DNA of 39,318 nt from an uncultured Gammaproteobacteria bacterium. GTDB taxonomy: Bacteria; Pseudomonadota; Gammaproteobacteria; Pseudomonadales; UBA5518. Location of the stretch: the NCBI GenBank assembly GCA_903921135.1, contig CAIXOY010000233.1, forward strand, positions 1 to 39,318, given 5' to 3'. Of the stretch, positions 1-7,159 are shown one piece after another. A program made the position numbers and the translations under genes. The notes under the pieces were generated by a model. It saw only the letters and a program-made list of their open reading frames with translations. It ran no database searches and had not been told where the DNA came from. How positions within the stretch are numbered: position 1 is the stretch's first letter; each line of letters begins with the position of its first letter.

Positions 1-504
1 GATCTTGAACTTGCGAGGAAGGAAGCTGAATTCGGGGTGGAAGGTCGACCACTGACGGATCAGATCGCACCAGGGGCGGGCGTCCTCGACTTCGTCGCGT
101 GCCACGCCCGAGAATTGGTCCGCAGTGACATTGCGGATGCAGTTGCCGCTGGTCTGTATCGCGTGCATGTCGACGCTGGCGAGCTCGGCGAGGATGTCAG
201 GCACCTCCTCGAGGCGCGGCCAGTTGAACTGGATGTTCTGGCGCGTGCTGAAGTGGCCGTAGCCCTTGTCATATCGGCGCGCTATGTGGGCCAGCATCCG
301 CAACTGGCGGCTCTCGAGCATTCCGTACGGTATTGCCACACGGAGCATCGGTGCCAGGCGCTGTACGTAGAGCCCGTTCTGGAGGCGCAGGGGCCGGAAC
401 TCGGCCTCGCTCAGCTCTCCGCGCAGGTAGCGTGCGGTCTGGTCGCGGAACTGGCTGACGCGATCCGCGAGCATGCGGTGGTCGAAAGTGTCGTAGCGAT
501 ACAT
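1..504 (-). CDS. cysI: Sulfite reductase hemoprotein (beta) subunit, 5' part
   Basis: The first 168 codons of an assimilatory sulfite reductase hemoprotein run off the left edge without a stop. The product reduces sulfite to sulfide with siroheme and a 4Fe-4S cluster in cysteine synthesis. The N-terminus (MYRYDTFDHRML) and the stretch LRLQNGLYVQRLAPMLRV closely follow the Pseudomonas-type CysI as I remember it, as do the nearby motifs STRQNIQFNW and QTSGNCIRNVT. These lie in the first sulfite/nitrite reductase ferredoxin-like half-domain; the cluster-binding cysteines would be beyond the edge. The ATG at 502-504 is the first plausible start. It is divergent from the small membrane gene at 735. 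Siroheme for it would come from CysG, encoded at 25,423. Confidence 0.93.
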   Translation of the reverse strand, partial: MYRYDTFDHRMLADRVSQFRDQTARYLRGELSEAEFRPLRLQNGLYVQRLAPMLRVAIPYGMLESRQLRMLAHIARRYDKGYGHFSTRQNIQFNWPRLEEVPDILAELASVDMHAIQTSGNCIRNVTADQFSGVARDEVEDARPWCDLIRQWSTFHPEFSFLPRKFKI

Positions 505-602
505 GCTTCCGGTACTGCAACTGTGTCGGAGGGTGGTGACGCGCCGCGCTGCACGGGGACGCTGCCCGGTGAACGGCGGGCGCACGTTAGCAGATCATCA
601 TC

Positions 603-648
603 AGCACCAAAAAGCGTGTTTTTTCATACGCAAAGATCGTTTGGTGCT
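603..648. repeat. Nested inverted repeat in the cysI / small-gene intergenic region
   Basis: A perfect 9-bp inverted repeat, AGCACCAAA (603-611) and TTTGGTGCT (640-648), encloses a second one, GCGT (614-617) and ACGC (628-631). A T-run lies in the inner loop. It sits about 100 bp upstream of the cysI start and about 35 bp upstream of the -10 element at 683, so it could be an operator for either divergent gene. I cannot assign it to a known regulator. Confidence 0.5.
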
Positions 649-682
649 AAGACTCGGGGTAGGGCGCGGGCGAGAGGCTCGC

Positions 683-688
683 TATACT
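683..688 (+). promoter_or_regulatory. Predicted -10 element (TATACT) for the 44-residue membrane gene
   Basis: TATACT lies 46 bp before the ATG at 735, followed by a very GC-rich discriminator (CCGGGCGCCG). No good -35 hexamer is visible. The same GCTATACT form recurs upstream of aroF, icd and iscR, with a close variant at ftsK. Confidence 0.5.
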
Positions 689-734
689 CCGGGCGCCGCG
701 CGAGCGGTGCATCGAACAGTCCGGAGCATAGCGT

Positions 735-869
735 ATGAGCAAGGCAGATCAGGGTAACGGCATTCCCGATGAGGAGCGTCGCGAAGATGGCGTCGCTGAT
801 TCCATCGCAGCCGTTGTGTTGGTGGCACTGGCCGTCTCGGCGATGCTGTTCTGGGTGGCCGGGCACTGA
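735..869 (+). CDS. Small single-pass membrane protein of 44 residues, unknown function
   Basis: The reading frame starts at ATG 735, with GGAG at 723-726 as ribosome binding site, and stops at TGA 867. The product begins MSKADQGNGIPDEERREDGV, a charged 20-residue segment, followed by a hydrophobic helix of about 20 residues (IAAVVLVALAVSAMLFWVAG) and ends at His44. This suggests a one-helix inner-membrane protein with the acidic N-terminus in the cytoplasm. It has its own -10 element and ends 15 bp before the stop of the convergent DUF2970 gene, itself a small membrane protein. I do not recognise a function. The promoter, ribosome site and helix support it as real rather than a chance frame. 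Confidence 0.72.
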   Translation: MSKADQGNGIPDEERREDGVADSIAAVVLVALAVSAMLFWVAGH

Positions 870-884
870 ACCCCGCCGCACGGA

Positions 885-1115
885 TCAGTCGAGCACGACG
901 TTCACGACCACCACCAGTGTGGCGACGAAGAGCACGGTGAAGATCAGGCCGGCGATGATGAACTGCCGGTAATTCCCGCTGTTGAAGTCTCGCTCCCTGT
1001 TCCGTGAACTCTGCACGCCGAACGCTGCAGACAGCACGCTACCTACCACGTCGCGTGTGCTCATTCCGGCATGGGTTTCCGCGCCGGTGCTCTTCCCATC
1101 TTCTTGCTGGTTCAC
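885..1115 (-). CDS. DUF2970 family small membrane protein
   Basis: The product is 76 residues. The conserved core, SVLSAAFGVQSSRNRERDF, followed by a hydrophobic C-terminal helix (FIIAGLIFTVLFVATLVVVVNVVL), is the signature of the DUF2970 family, which is common in gamma- and betaproteobacteria and has no established function. One transmembrane segment covers about residues 52-75. The frame begins at a GTG (1113-1115) after a purine-rich stretch; an internal ATG 17 codons later is an alternative that would give a length closer to typical members. It converges on the 44-residue membrane gene and is divergent from nfuA. Confidence 0.8.
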   Translation of the reverse strand: MNQQEDGKSTGAETHAGMSTRDVVGSVLSAAFGVQSSRNRERDFNSGNYRQFIIAGLIFTVLFVATLVVVVNVVLD

Positions 1116-1250
1116 GTCGTCTGGTCTCGCTCGGATACTTCCAGTGGGGCCTGCGGTTTCCCACGCGCTGATCGGTTCGATCGTACACGGCCGGGGCAGG
1201 TCCGGACGATAGCTTTATGTGTGCGATCAGGGCGTTCAGGGTTGTAGCTA

Positions 1251-1278
1251 ATACCTGAGCGGGTTACTAGAATATTGG
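1251..1278 (+). promoter_or_regulatory. Candidate IscR operator overlapping the nfuA promoter
   Basis: This 28-bp block matches the block at 35,924-35,951 upstream of iscR at 21 of 28 positions without gaps, sharing the segments ATA, TGA, CG, GTT, CTAG and TATTGG. In gammaproteobacteria IscR binds such sites at Fe-S biogenesis genes, and nfuA is a Fe-S carrier gene. The block ends 24 bp before the nfuA ATG, so it should overlap the promoter. Assignment to IscR is inference from the target genes and site form. Confidence 0.6.
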
Positions 1279-1302
1279 TTTGATGTGCCCGGAGCAGAAA
1301 GA

Positions 1303-1887
1303 ATGATCACGATTACGGAACCCGCCCAGACATATCTGTCAGGCCTTCTTGCGAAGCAGGATGCAGAGGTGCGGGGCATCCGGGTGTTCATAAATGACCC
1401 CGGCACACCCCGGGCCGAGACCTGCATCGCCTATTGCCGTGATGCCGATATCCGCGAGGAAGACGAGCGCCATGAGTTCCCCGGTGGCTTCGTGGCGTGG
1501 TTCGAGGCCCGCAGCCTGCCCTTCCTGCAGGACGCCTTCGTGGATTTTGCAGAAGACCGCATGGGCGGGCAGCTTACGATCAAGGCGCCAAACGCGAAGC
1601 TCCCGCGCGTGGGCGCAGACAGCTCTCTCGAGGATCGCATCAACTACATCCTCTACAACGAGGTGAACCCGCAGCTGGCAGCGCACGGCGGCGAGGTGAG
1701 TCTGGTCGAGATTGCCGAAGGCCCTGTGGCGGTTCTCAAGTTCGGGGGTGGTTGTCAGGGATGCGGCATGGTCGATGCCACCCTCAAACACGGAGTGGAA
1801 CGCAGTCTTCTGGAGCAGCTTCCAGAACTGAAGGAAGTGCGCGACGTCACCGACCACAGCAAGCGCGAGAACGCCTACTACAGCTGA
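1303..1887 (+). CDS. nfuA: Fe-S cluster carrier protein NfuA
   Basis: The product, 194 residues, is a two-domain Fe-S carrier: an N-terminal degenerate A-type (HesB-like) domain (about 1-95) and a C-terminal Nfu domain holding the CxxC pair C151/C154 in [11 protein letters not shown]. It dimerises around a 4Fe-4S cluster and passes it to apoproteins, especially under oxidative or iron stress. Length and the C-terminus ([11 protein letters not shown]) fit the Pseudomonas protein. An in-frame GTG at 1285 exists, but ATG 1303 is preferred because GGAGCAGAAAG precedes it and MITITEPAQ aligns with family N-termini. The candidate IscR operator just upstream links it to the suf operon at the other end of the window. 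Confidence 0.96.
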   Translation: MITITEPAQTYLSGLLAKQDAEVRGIRVFINDPGTPRAETCIAYCRDADIREEDERHEFPGGFVAWFEARSLPFLQDAFVDFAEDRMGGQLTIKAPNAKLPRVGADSSLEDRINYILYNEVNPQLAAHGGEVSLVEIAEGPVAVLKFGGGCQGCGMVDATLKHGVERSLLEQLPELKEVRDVTDHSKRENAYYS

Positions 1888-1908
1888 ATCAGACGCTCGA
1901 TGCCTGAC

Positions 1909-2988
1909 TCAGCCCGGGTTTTTCCTGCCCGGCAAAACGTGTCTCAACTTCTCACGCATGGCGCGCAGCGCGCCTGCGGTGCTTTCCCAGTCAAGACAGC
2001 CGTCCGTTACCGATACCCCGTAGCGTAGCTGCGAGAGATCGGCAGGTATGGATTGGTTGCCGCCTGCCAGATTGCTCTCCAGCATGACGCCCACGATGGA
2101 GCGGTTACCCTCGACGATCTGGTTGGCCACGTTGTCGAGTACCAGCGGTTGCAAGGCGGGGTCCTTGTTCGAGTTGGCGTGGCTGCAGTCCACCACGATC
2201 CCTCCCGGTACGCCTGCTTTTGCGAGTTCCCGCTCAGCCAGAGCGATATGCACGGAGTCGTAATTCGGACCTTGCGAGCCTCCGCGCAGCACCACGTGGG
2301 CGTGGCTGTTGCCCCGGGTGTGGACAACGGTAACCCGGCCGGTTTCGTCGATGCCCAGAAATCTGTGTGAGCTCAGGGCGGATTTGAGCGCGTTCACGGC
2401 GACGGTGAGGCCGCCGTCGGTACCGTTCTTGAAACCCACCGGGCATGACAGTCCGCTCGCGAGCTCACGGTGTGTCTGCGACTCCGTCGTGCGCGCGCCG
2501 ATCGCCGACCAGCTGATCAGGTCCTGCAGGTATTGGGGAGAAATAGGGTCCAGTGCTTCGGTCGCCGTCGGCAGTCCGAGTGCGCCTATGTCGACCAGCA
2601 GCTTGCGCGCGATGCGCAGGCCGTCCTGGATGCGGAAGGAGTCGTTCAGGTAGGGGTCGTTGACCAGGCCTTTCCAGCCGGTCGTGGTGCGGGGTTTCTC
2701 GAAGTAGACGCGCATCACCACGACTATGGTGTCGTCGATTTCCCGGGCGAGTACGGCCAGATGCTGTGCGTAGTCCAGTGCTGCGGCCGGGTCGTGGACC
2801 GAGCAGGGGCCAACGACCACGAACAGCCGGTGGTCCCTCCCGTCGAGAATGTCCCGGATGGTCGATCGGGCGCCGAGTACCGTCTGTCGAATGGCCTCGG
2901 GGAGGGGCACTTCGCGTTTCAGTTCGTCAGGGGTGATGAGCCCCTCGAAGGTGTCTACATTCAGGTTTTCGATGGAGCGGTCGGTCAT
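1909..2988 (-). CDS. aroF: 3-deoxy-7-phosphoheptulonate (DAHP) synthase, class I
   Basis: The 359-residue enzyme condenses phosphoenolpyruvate and erythrose 4-phosphate in the first step of the shikimate pathway. Class I AroFGH signatures are clear: VVVGPCSVHDPAAALDYA, RVYFEKPRTTTGWKGLVNDP, GARTTESQTHRELASGLSCPVGFKNGTDGG and VDCSHANSNKDP. The start at 2988 (MTDRSIENLNVDTF) is chosen because it aligns with the N-terminus of Pseudomonas homologues. An ATG at 3021 would add 11 residues but lies only about 10 bp from the expected transcription start, and neither start has a strong ribosome site. Which feedback-regulated isozyme (aroF, aroG or aroH type) this is cannot be read from sequence alone. 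Its stop is 21 bp from the nfuA stop, convergent. Confidence 0.93.
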   Translation of the reverse strand: MTDRSIENLNVDTFEGLITPDELKREVPLPEAIRQTVLGARSTIRDILDGRDHRLFVVVGPCSVHDPAAALDYAQHLAVLAREIDDTIVVVMRVYFEKPRTTTGWKGLVNDPYLNDSFRIQDGLRIARKLLVDIGALGLPTATEALDPISPQYLQDLISWSAIGARTTESQTHRELASGLSCPVGFKNGTDGGLTVAVNALKSALSSHRFLGIDETGRVTVVHTRGNSHAHVVLRGGSQGPNYDSVHIALAERELAKAGVPGGIVVDCSHANSNKDPALQPLVLDNVANQIVEGNRSIVGVMLESNLAGGNQSIPADLSQLRYGVSVTDGCLDWESTAGALRAMREKLRHVLPGRKNPG

Positions 2989-3038
2989 GGAAAGGAGACT
3001 GCTTTGGGGAACGGAGGGCATATCGCCGGACGGGCGGG

Positions 3039-3044
3039 AGTATA
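3039..3044 (-). promoter_or_regulatory. Predicted extended -10 element for the DAHP synthase gene
   Basis: On the minus strand the sequence reads TTGCTATACTCCCGCCCG, an extended -10 (TGC before TATACT) followed by a GC-only discriminator. It lies about 50 bp upstream of the chosen start at 2988. The -35 region is poor, which is usual for extended -10 promoters. Confidence 0.5.
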
Positions 3045-3085
3045 GCAAGGCAACAGGCCGCGATCGCCCGGCGCTGCCCCTTCCG

Positions 3086-3568
3086 TCAGGACGGCAGCGG
3101 CAACAATTCGTCGAGAAGTTGTGCCACTCCGTTCCGGATCAGCCCCAGGGCCCGGGTGAACTGCGCGGCATCGCCGTAAAAGGGGTCCGGAACCTCGACG
3201 CCTGCGGCGCCGTTGCTGCCTGGCAGGAGCCGGAGTTGACCGGCGAACCCGGGAGGACGCCATCCTGTCAGCGTGTGCAGGTTCGATCGGTCCATCGCCA
3301 CGATCTGCCCGAACGACGCGAAGTCCTCGTCGCTGATCTGCCGGGCAAGGTGCGCTGGCATCGGGAAACCGTGTGCTCGCAGTGCATCCGTCGCGCGGGG
3401 ATCGGCCGGCTTGCCCGCGTTGAATGCTGCGGTTCCCCGTGATGCCACGCGCACATCGTGTTCCTGTCCGCGGTCTCGCAACATCTGCAGCGTCACGCAC
3501 TCGGCCATGGGGGAGCGGCACACATTGCCGAGGCAGACAAACAGGATATGTACGCGCGTTTCACTCAT
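3086..3568 (-). CDS. Low-molecular-weight protein-tyrosine phosphatase
   Basis: A cytoplasmic phosphatase of 160 residues. The active-site loop VCLGNVCRSP near the N-terminus gives the C-X5-R-S signature (Cys12 nucleophile, Arg18), and the acid/base aspartate lies in VPDPFYGD near the C-terminus, as in the LMW-PTP family. The start at 3568 (MSETRVHILFVCLGN) is chosen because the family begins a few residues before this strand; the frame stays open a further 23 codons upstream without similarity. It is transcribed divergently from the SDR gene at 3725 and lies upstream of the DAHP synthase gene on the same strand. No capsule or Wzc-type kinase gene is nearby, so its substrate is unknown. Confidence 0.9.
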   Translation of the reverse strand: MSETRVHILFVCLGNVCRSPMAECVTLQMLRDRGQEHDVRVASRGTAAFNAGKPADPRATDALRAHGFPMPAHLARQISDEDFASFGQIVAMDRSNLHTLTGWRPPGFAGQLRLLPGSNGAAGVEVPDPFYGDAAQFTRALGLIRNGVAQLLDELLPLPS

Positions 3569-3666
3569 CTGCGTGGTCCGGACGTGATCTGGCGAACCGC
3601 ACGATATCAGCCGGGACGGCAGTGGCGCGTGGCGCATTTGTCAGGTGCCATTGGCCGCTGCGGATA

Positions 3667-3694
3667 TTGAGGCGCCGCTGGCTCGGGCTACACT
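3667..3694 (+). promoter_or_regulatory. Predicted promoter of the SDR gene
   Basis: TTGAGG (3667-3672) and TACACT (3689-3694) are spaced by 16 bp, 30 bp before the ATG at 3725. GGAG at 3713-3716 is the ribosome binding site. Confidence 0.4.
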
Positions 3695-3724
3695 CGCTTC
3701 TTTACGCATTCCGGAGCGATACGC

Positions 3725-4504
3725 ATGGCATTCACTGGCAAGGTAGCGTTGGTCACAGGTGGTGCAAGCGGCATGGGCAAGGTGGCAGCCCTGCGCCTGG
3801 CTGCCTCCGGTGCGCGGGTCGCGATTTTCGACATGAACGAGCAAGCTCTCGCGGAAATGGCAGCGGCTGATCCGAACATCCGCACCTGGCGGTGCAACGT
3901 GGCGGACTGGGAAGATGTGCAGGCACGGGTGGCGGAGGTCGAGGAGGAACTCGGCCCTATCGATCGATTGACCCATGCAGCAGGCATCATGCCCAGTTAC
4001 GCAGTCATGGATACCACGATCGAACAGGCGCGTCGGCTCATCGACGTGAACTACTTCGGCACGCTTCACATGATCCGTGCGGTGGTGCCCGGCATGCTCG
4101 ACCGCAACAGGGGGGACGTGATCCTCTTCGGCTCGATTTCAGGCATGGCGCTCACGCCCAAGCTCGGCGCCTATGCCGCCTCCAAGGCTGCAGTGAACGT
4201 TCTGGGTGAAACCCTCGCGAACGAACTTGCACACACTGCGCTCAGGATCGCGGTCGTCTTGCCTCCGGCCGTGAACACCCCGCTGATCGAGCAGTCCCTG
4301 AATACGGATGCCGCACAAGCTCTCCGTGAAGCCCGCAAGAGCGGCCGGCTGAGTGACCCCGGAAAAATCGTTACCCAGATCGAGGAAGGTCTCGAAAAAG
4401 GCAAAAAGGCGATCTATCCCGGAGAGGCCAAATTCCTTGAGCTCTGGCACACCCTTGCGCCGCGTCTGTGGTGGAAGACGGTGCTCCAGTTCGAGAAGCG
4501 CTGA
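3725..4504 (+). CDS. Short-chain dehydrogenase/reductase (SDR)
   Basis: The 259-residue product is a classical SDR with a Rossmann fold. The nucleotide-binding motif TGGASGMG is at residues 11-18, and the catalytic Ser137, Tyr150 and Lys154 lie in GSIS and YAASK. The usual NNAG motif is replaced by HAAG, a variant seen in some SDRs. Asp36 after the second strand (IFDMN) suggests preference for NAD(H). The C-terminal part (LWHTLAPRLWWKTVLQFEKR) is aromatic and basic and may contact membrane or a hydrophobic substrate. The gene stands alone, with its own promoter and ribosome site, and ends 3 bp before the stop of the convergent flavoprotein gene. The substrate is not known; its neighbours suggest lipid or steroid chemistry, which is inference. 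Confidence 0.88.
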   Translation: MAFTGKVALVTGGASGMGKVAALRLAASGARVAIFDMNEQALAEMAAADPNIRTWRCNVADWEDVQARVAEVEEELGPIDRLTHAAGIMPSYAVMDTTIEQARRLIDVNYFGTLHMIRAVVPGMLDRNRGDVILFGSISGMALTPKLGAYAASKAAVNVLGETLANELAHTALRIAVVLPPAVNTPLIEQSLNTDAAQALREARKSGRLSDPGKIVTQIEEGLEKGKKAIYPGEAKFLELWHTLAPRLWWKTVLQFEKR

Positions 4505-4507
4505 GGC

Positions 4508-5992
4508 TCAGTCTGCCCTCAGAGCGGCGCTTCGCCCGGCCTTGCGTCCCGAGAAACTCGCATCGCCCACCGAGATGCCGCTGCAATAGCCGGCCGCCGT
4601 GCGTGGAACACCGCAGGCGGTCCGGCCGGCGGCGTAGAGCCCCGGAATCACCTCGCCTTCTGGCGTCAGCACTTCGCCCGTCACCTTCGTATCGAGTCCG
4701 CCGAGGGTGAAAAACGGATAGAAAGTGCCTCGGCCCGGCGAGCAATCCACCGCCGCGAGGGGCAGGCTGAGTGGCGTCAGCCACTCGGACGATTTGTGGA
4801 ACAACGGATCCTCGCCGCGCGCGGCGTGTGCGTTGTAGTACGCGATCGTCTGCTGAAGGCTTCCGGGGGGAAGAGCCAGTTCCGACTCGAGTTCTTCCAC
4901 TGACTCTTCTGTCGTTCCGGCGAACTGCGCATTGAGATAGCTTCCCTCCGGGTAGTTCCCGAAATCCTCTGCGCTGGCGATCAGGAAGACACGCTGCCCG
5001 GGTTGCTGCAGGCAGTAGTAACCGACGCGGCCGTGGTAGCAATCCTCGTTGATGAAGCGTTGCCCCTGTGCGTTCACGAAGATCCCGCGCGTGAGTGATG
5101 CCGGCGGGTAGTAGGGCACGCTGACGAAACCCTCGTGCATGTTGATTGCCGCTGCGCCCGCACCCTGTCCCATCAGGATTCCGCTTCCCGTATCTCCCGG
5201 GTTGCCGATCGGTTGCGAGGCACCGAGCAGCATCGGTGCATGCTTGCGGATCATGTCCTCGTTCATCACGAAGCCGCCACAGCAGAGCACCACCCCGCGC
5301 CGGGCGCGCACCAGGCGCTCCTGCTGGTCGATACGCACCACCACGCCGTGTACGGTGCCGTCGTCATCCGTGACCAGTGTGAGTGCTCTCGCGTCGAAAT
5401 GGACCTCTATGCCGCGCTCCTCGACGTTGCGTCTGAGAATATTGGCGAAGAGGGGACCGCCGTTGTCTCCTTCGACCTGAAGGTTGTGACCGCGCGGTGC
5501 GGGAGTCGCGATCTGCGTGAACGGCCAGGCTTTTTCGCTGCCGGTGTACAGCAGGCAGTCGTCGGTGAGCGCCATGATCGCGCGGTGCGGATAGACCGAA
5601 TCCTTGTAGGGGACGCCCAGCGTCTGCGTCAGCCAGTCGAAATGATCCACGCTTCCCTCGCAGTAGGCGCGCACCTTCGCCTCATCCGCGATGGGTCCGT
5701 TCGATGCCATCAGGAAGCGGAACATGTCTTCCACGCTGTCCTCGATGCCGCAGGCTTTCTGCACGCGCGTGCCACCGCCCATGTATATCTCGGCGCTGGA
5801 GAGACGCGTTGACCCCCCTGAATCGCTGGCAAGATCGAAAAGCACGACTCGGGCCCCGTTGTCGTGCGCCTCTATAGCGGCGCATGCGCCTGCGCCTCCG
5901 AAGCCGATCACGGCGACATCTGTGTCGATGTCCCACGCCGTGATGCTGGAGAGGTGACGGGGGCGGGTAGGCATGGTGCGGGTATCGCTCAC
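4508..5992 (-). CDS. FAD-dependent dehydrogenase, fumarate reductase / 3-ketosteroid dehydrogenase type
   Basis: A 494-residue flavoprotein. The dinucleotide motif GFGGAG (residues 30-35) after DTDVAVI binds FAD, and the C-terminal FFTLGGL...GEVLTPEGEVIPGLYAAGR block closes the FAD site, as in the fumarate reductase/succinate dehydrogenase flavoprotein family and the 3-ketosteroid dehydrogenases. There is no signal peptide or heme-binding CxxCH, so it is a cytoplasmic flavoenzyme. Translation likely starts at GTG 5992, preceded by AAGGA; an ATG six codons later lacks a ribosome site. It is the last gene of the leftward run descending from rluE. A Δ1- or Δ4-dehydrogenase of a ketosteroid-like ring is a reasonable guess, but the exact substrate is not determined. 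Confidence 0.85.
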   Translation of the reverse strand: MSDTRTMPTRPRHLSSITAWDIDTDVAVIGFGGAGACAAIEAHDNGARVVLFDLASDSGGSTRLSSAEIYMGGGTRVQKACGIEDSVEDMFRFLMASNGPIADEAKVRAYCEGSVDHFDWLTQTLGVPYKDSVYPHRAIMALTDDCLLYTGSEKAWPFTQIATPAPRGHNLQVEGDNGGPLFANILRRNVEERGIEVHFDARALTLVTDDDGTVHGVVVRIDQQERLVRARRGVVLCCGGFVMNEDMIRKHAPMLLGASQPIGNPGDTGSGILMGQGAGAAAINMHEGFVSVPYYPPASLTRGIFVNAQGQRFINEDCYHGRVGYYCLQQPGQRVFLIASAEDFGNYPEGSYLNAQFAGTTEESVEELESELALPPGSLQQTIAYYNAHAARGEDPLFHKSSEWLTPLSLPLAAVDCSPGRGTFYPFFTLGGLDTKVTGEVLTPEGEVIPGLYAAGRTACGVPRTAAGYCSGISVGDASFSGRKAGRSAALRAD

Positions 5993-6025
5993 GCGAGGAG
6001 TCCTTCTGCTGGCTTCAGGGGGTGT

Positions 6026-7135
6026 TCAGGGTGAATTGCGCGGCACAAGGGTGCCGGGCAGCGGTGGTCGGGCCTCTGGGCCGAGCGCCTGTGCGGGAAT
6101 CCGGAAGTACTGGAGCAGGGTCGCTGCGATCTGCCCCTGATGGAGTTCACCGGTGTTCCGCGCCTCGCCCGTAGCGGGGGTGTCGGGGCCGGCTACCACG
6201 GCCCAGATGAATTCGCTGCCGGGAATACTGCAGTCGTGTTCGGACCAATCCTTTCCCTGCAGTCCACGTCCGTGATCGGTGCTGATCACAAGCGTCGTGC
6301 GGTCCCGGTAGCGTTCGTCTGCCTGAAGTGTCGACCATAACTCGCCTATCAGGCGGTCGGCGCGGTTCAGGTACACGAGCAGGCGATCGTAACGGTCAGC
6401 GTGGGACCAGTCATCGGAGTTGCCGAGCCCCAGCCAGAGCAGGCGCGTCTGCTGTTTGCGCATGTAGCGCTGAGCGATGCGCAACGTTAGGACGTCCTCG
6501 CTGCCTTCTTCCCAGAGGCCCAGAACGTCCTTGCGAAGCGAGACGAGTTCATCGATCTCCGGCGTGGAGAAGCGCGCAGGCAGCGGGTCGTAGGCGCCGC
6601 TGGTCAGAATGAGGCCGTCCCCGCTGGCCGCAGCACTGGCGAAGCCATCCCAGGAGCCGATCTGGGCCACGGCCCCGAAGGGTAACTGGAGTTCGCGGGA
6701 GACAACTTCGAGCGCGGTTTGGTGGGGATAGCGACGGACGTCGTTGCTGTCGACCTCGGCGCGTGGTGCTCCGGTCAACATCTCGGTGTAGCCCGGCGCC
6801 GAAAAGCAGAACGGGTTCTGGACCTTCATCACCGAGCCGCGATCGCGGTTACCGAAAATCACGCCCCGTGGCACCAGTTCTTTCCACAGGAACGGCATCA
6901 GTGCCTCCCGTCGTGCCTCGGCCGTGGAGCCGATGAAGCGCGGCCTGACCGTCTCCATGTCCGAATAGTGCTGCAGCGCGGAGTGCGCGGCGATGATCTC
7001 GTCGAGACCGCCAAAAACCTCCTGCACCCGAACGCCGTCCAGTGTCACCAGCACCACGTTCCGGGTTTGCGGCGACGCACACACCGAGGAGGCGAGAAAG
7101 GCCATGGTCAGAAGAACAAGGGCTCGGAGGTGCAT
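6026..7135 (-). CDS. Secreted alkaline-phosphatase-superfamily protein
   Basis: A 369-residue exported protein with a typical signal peptide (MHLRALVLLTMAFLASSVCA, cleavage likely before SPQTRN). The mature N-terminus NVVLVTLDGVRVQEVFGG gives the first metal-binding Asp. SAPGYTEMLTG supplies the likely Thr nucleophile, DDWSHADRYD further ligands, and STDHGRG the DH pair, which is the layout of the alkaline phosphatase/phosphodiesterase/sulfatase superfamily. The Cys near the cleavage site is not in a proper lipobox, so it is probably soluble in the periplasm. AAGGAG precedes the ATG at 7135. Whether it is a phosphatase, phosphodiesterase or sulfatase cannot be decided; no sulfatase-type C/S-X-P-X-R motif is seen. 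Confidence 0.85.
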   Translation of the reverse strand: MHLRALVLLTMAFLASSVCASPQTRNVVLVTLDGVRVQEVFGGLDEIIAAHSALQHYSDMETVRPRFIGSTAEARREALMPFLWKELVPRGVIFGNRDRGSVMKVQNPFCFSAPGYTEMLTGAPRAEVDSNDVRRYPHQTALEVVSRELQLPFGAVAQIGSWDGFASAAASGDGLILTSGAYDPLPARFSTPEIDELVSLRKDVLGLWEEGSEDVLTLRIAQRYMRKQQTRLLWLGLGNSDDWSHADRYDRLLVYLNRADRLIGELWSTLQADERYRDRTTLVISTDHGRGLQGKDWSEHDCSIPGSEFIWAVVAGPDTPATGEARNTGELHQGQIAATLLQYFRIPAQALGPEARPPLPGTLVPRNSP

Positions 7136-7159
7136 GGCGTCGACTCCTTCAGGTAAAAG

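Noticed and set aside
37-738. Open frame of 233 codons on the plus strand
   Set aside because: It is antisense to cysI, which has clear family similarity; the frame reflects GC-rich codon bias.
2989-3048. Longer N-terminus for the DAHP synthase
   Set aside because: The most upstream start lies inside the predicted -10 element; homologues align from the ATG at 2988.
6026-7135. Reading the phosphatase-like protein as a lipoprotein
   Set aside because: The Cys near the signal cleavage site is preceded by SSV, not a lipobox; ordinary signal peptidase I cleavage fits better.
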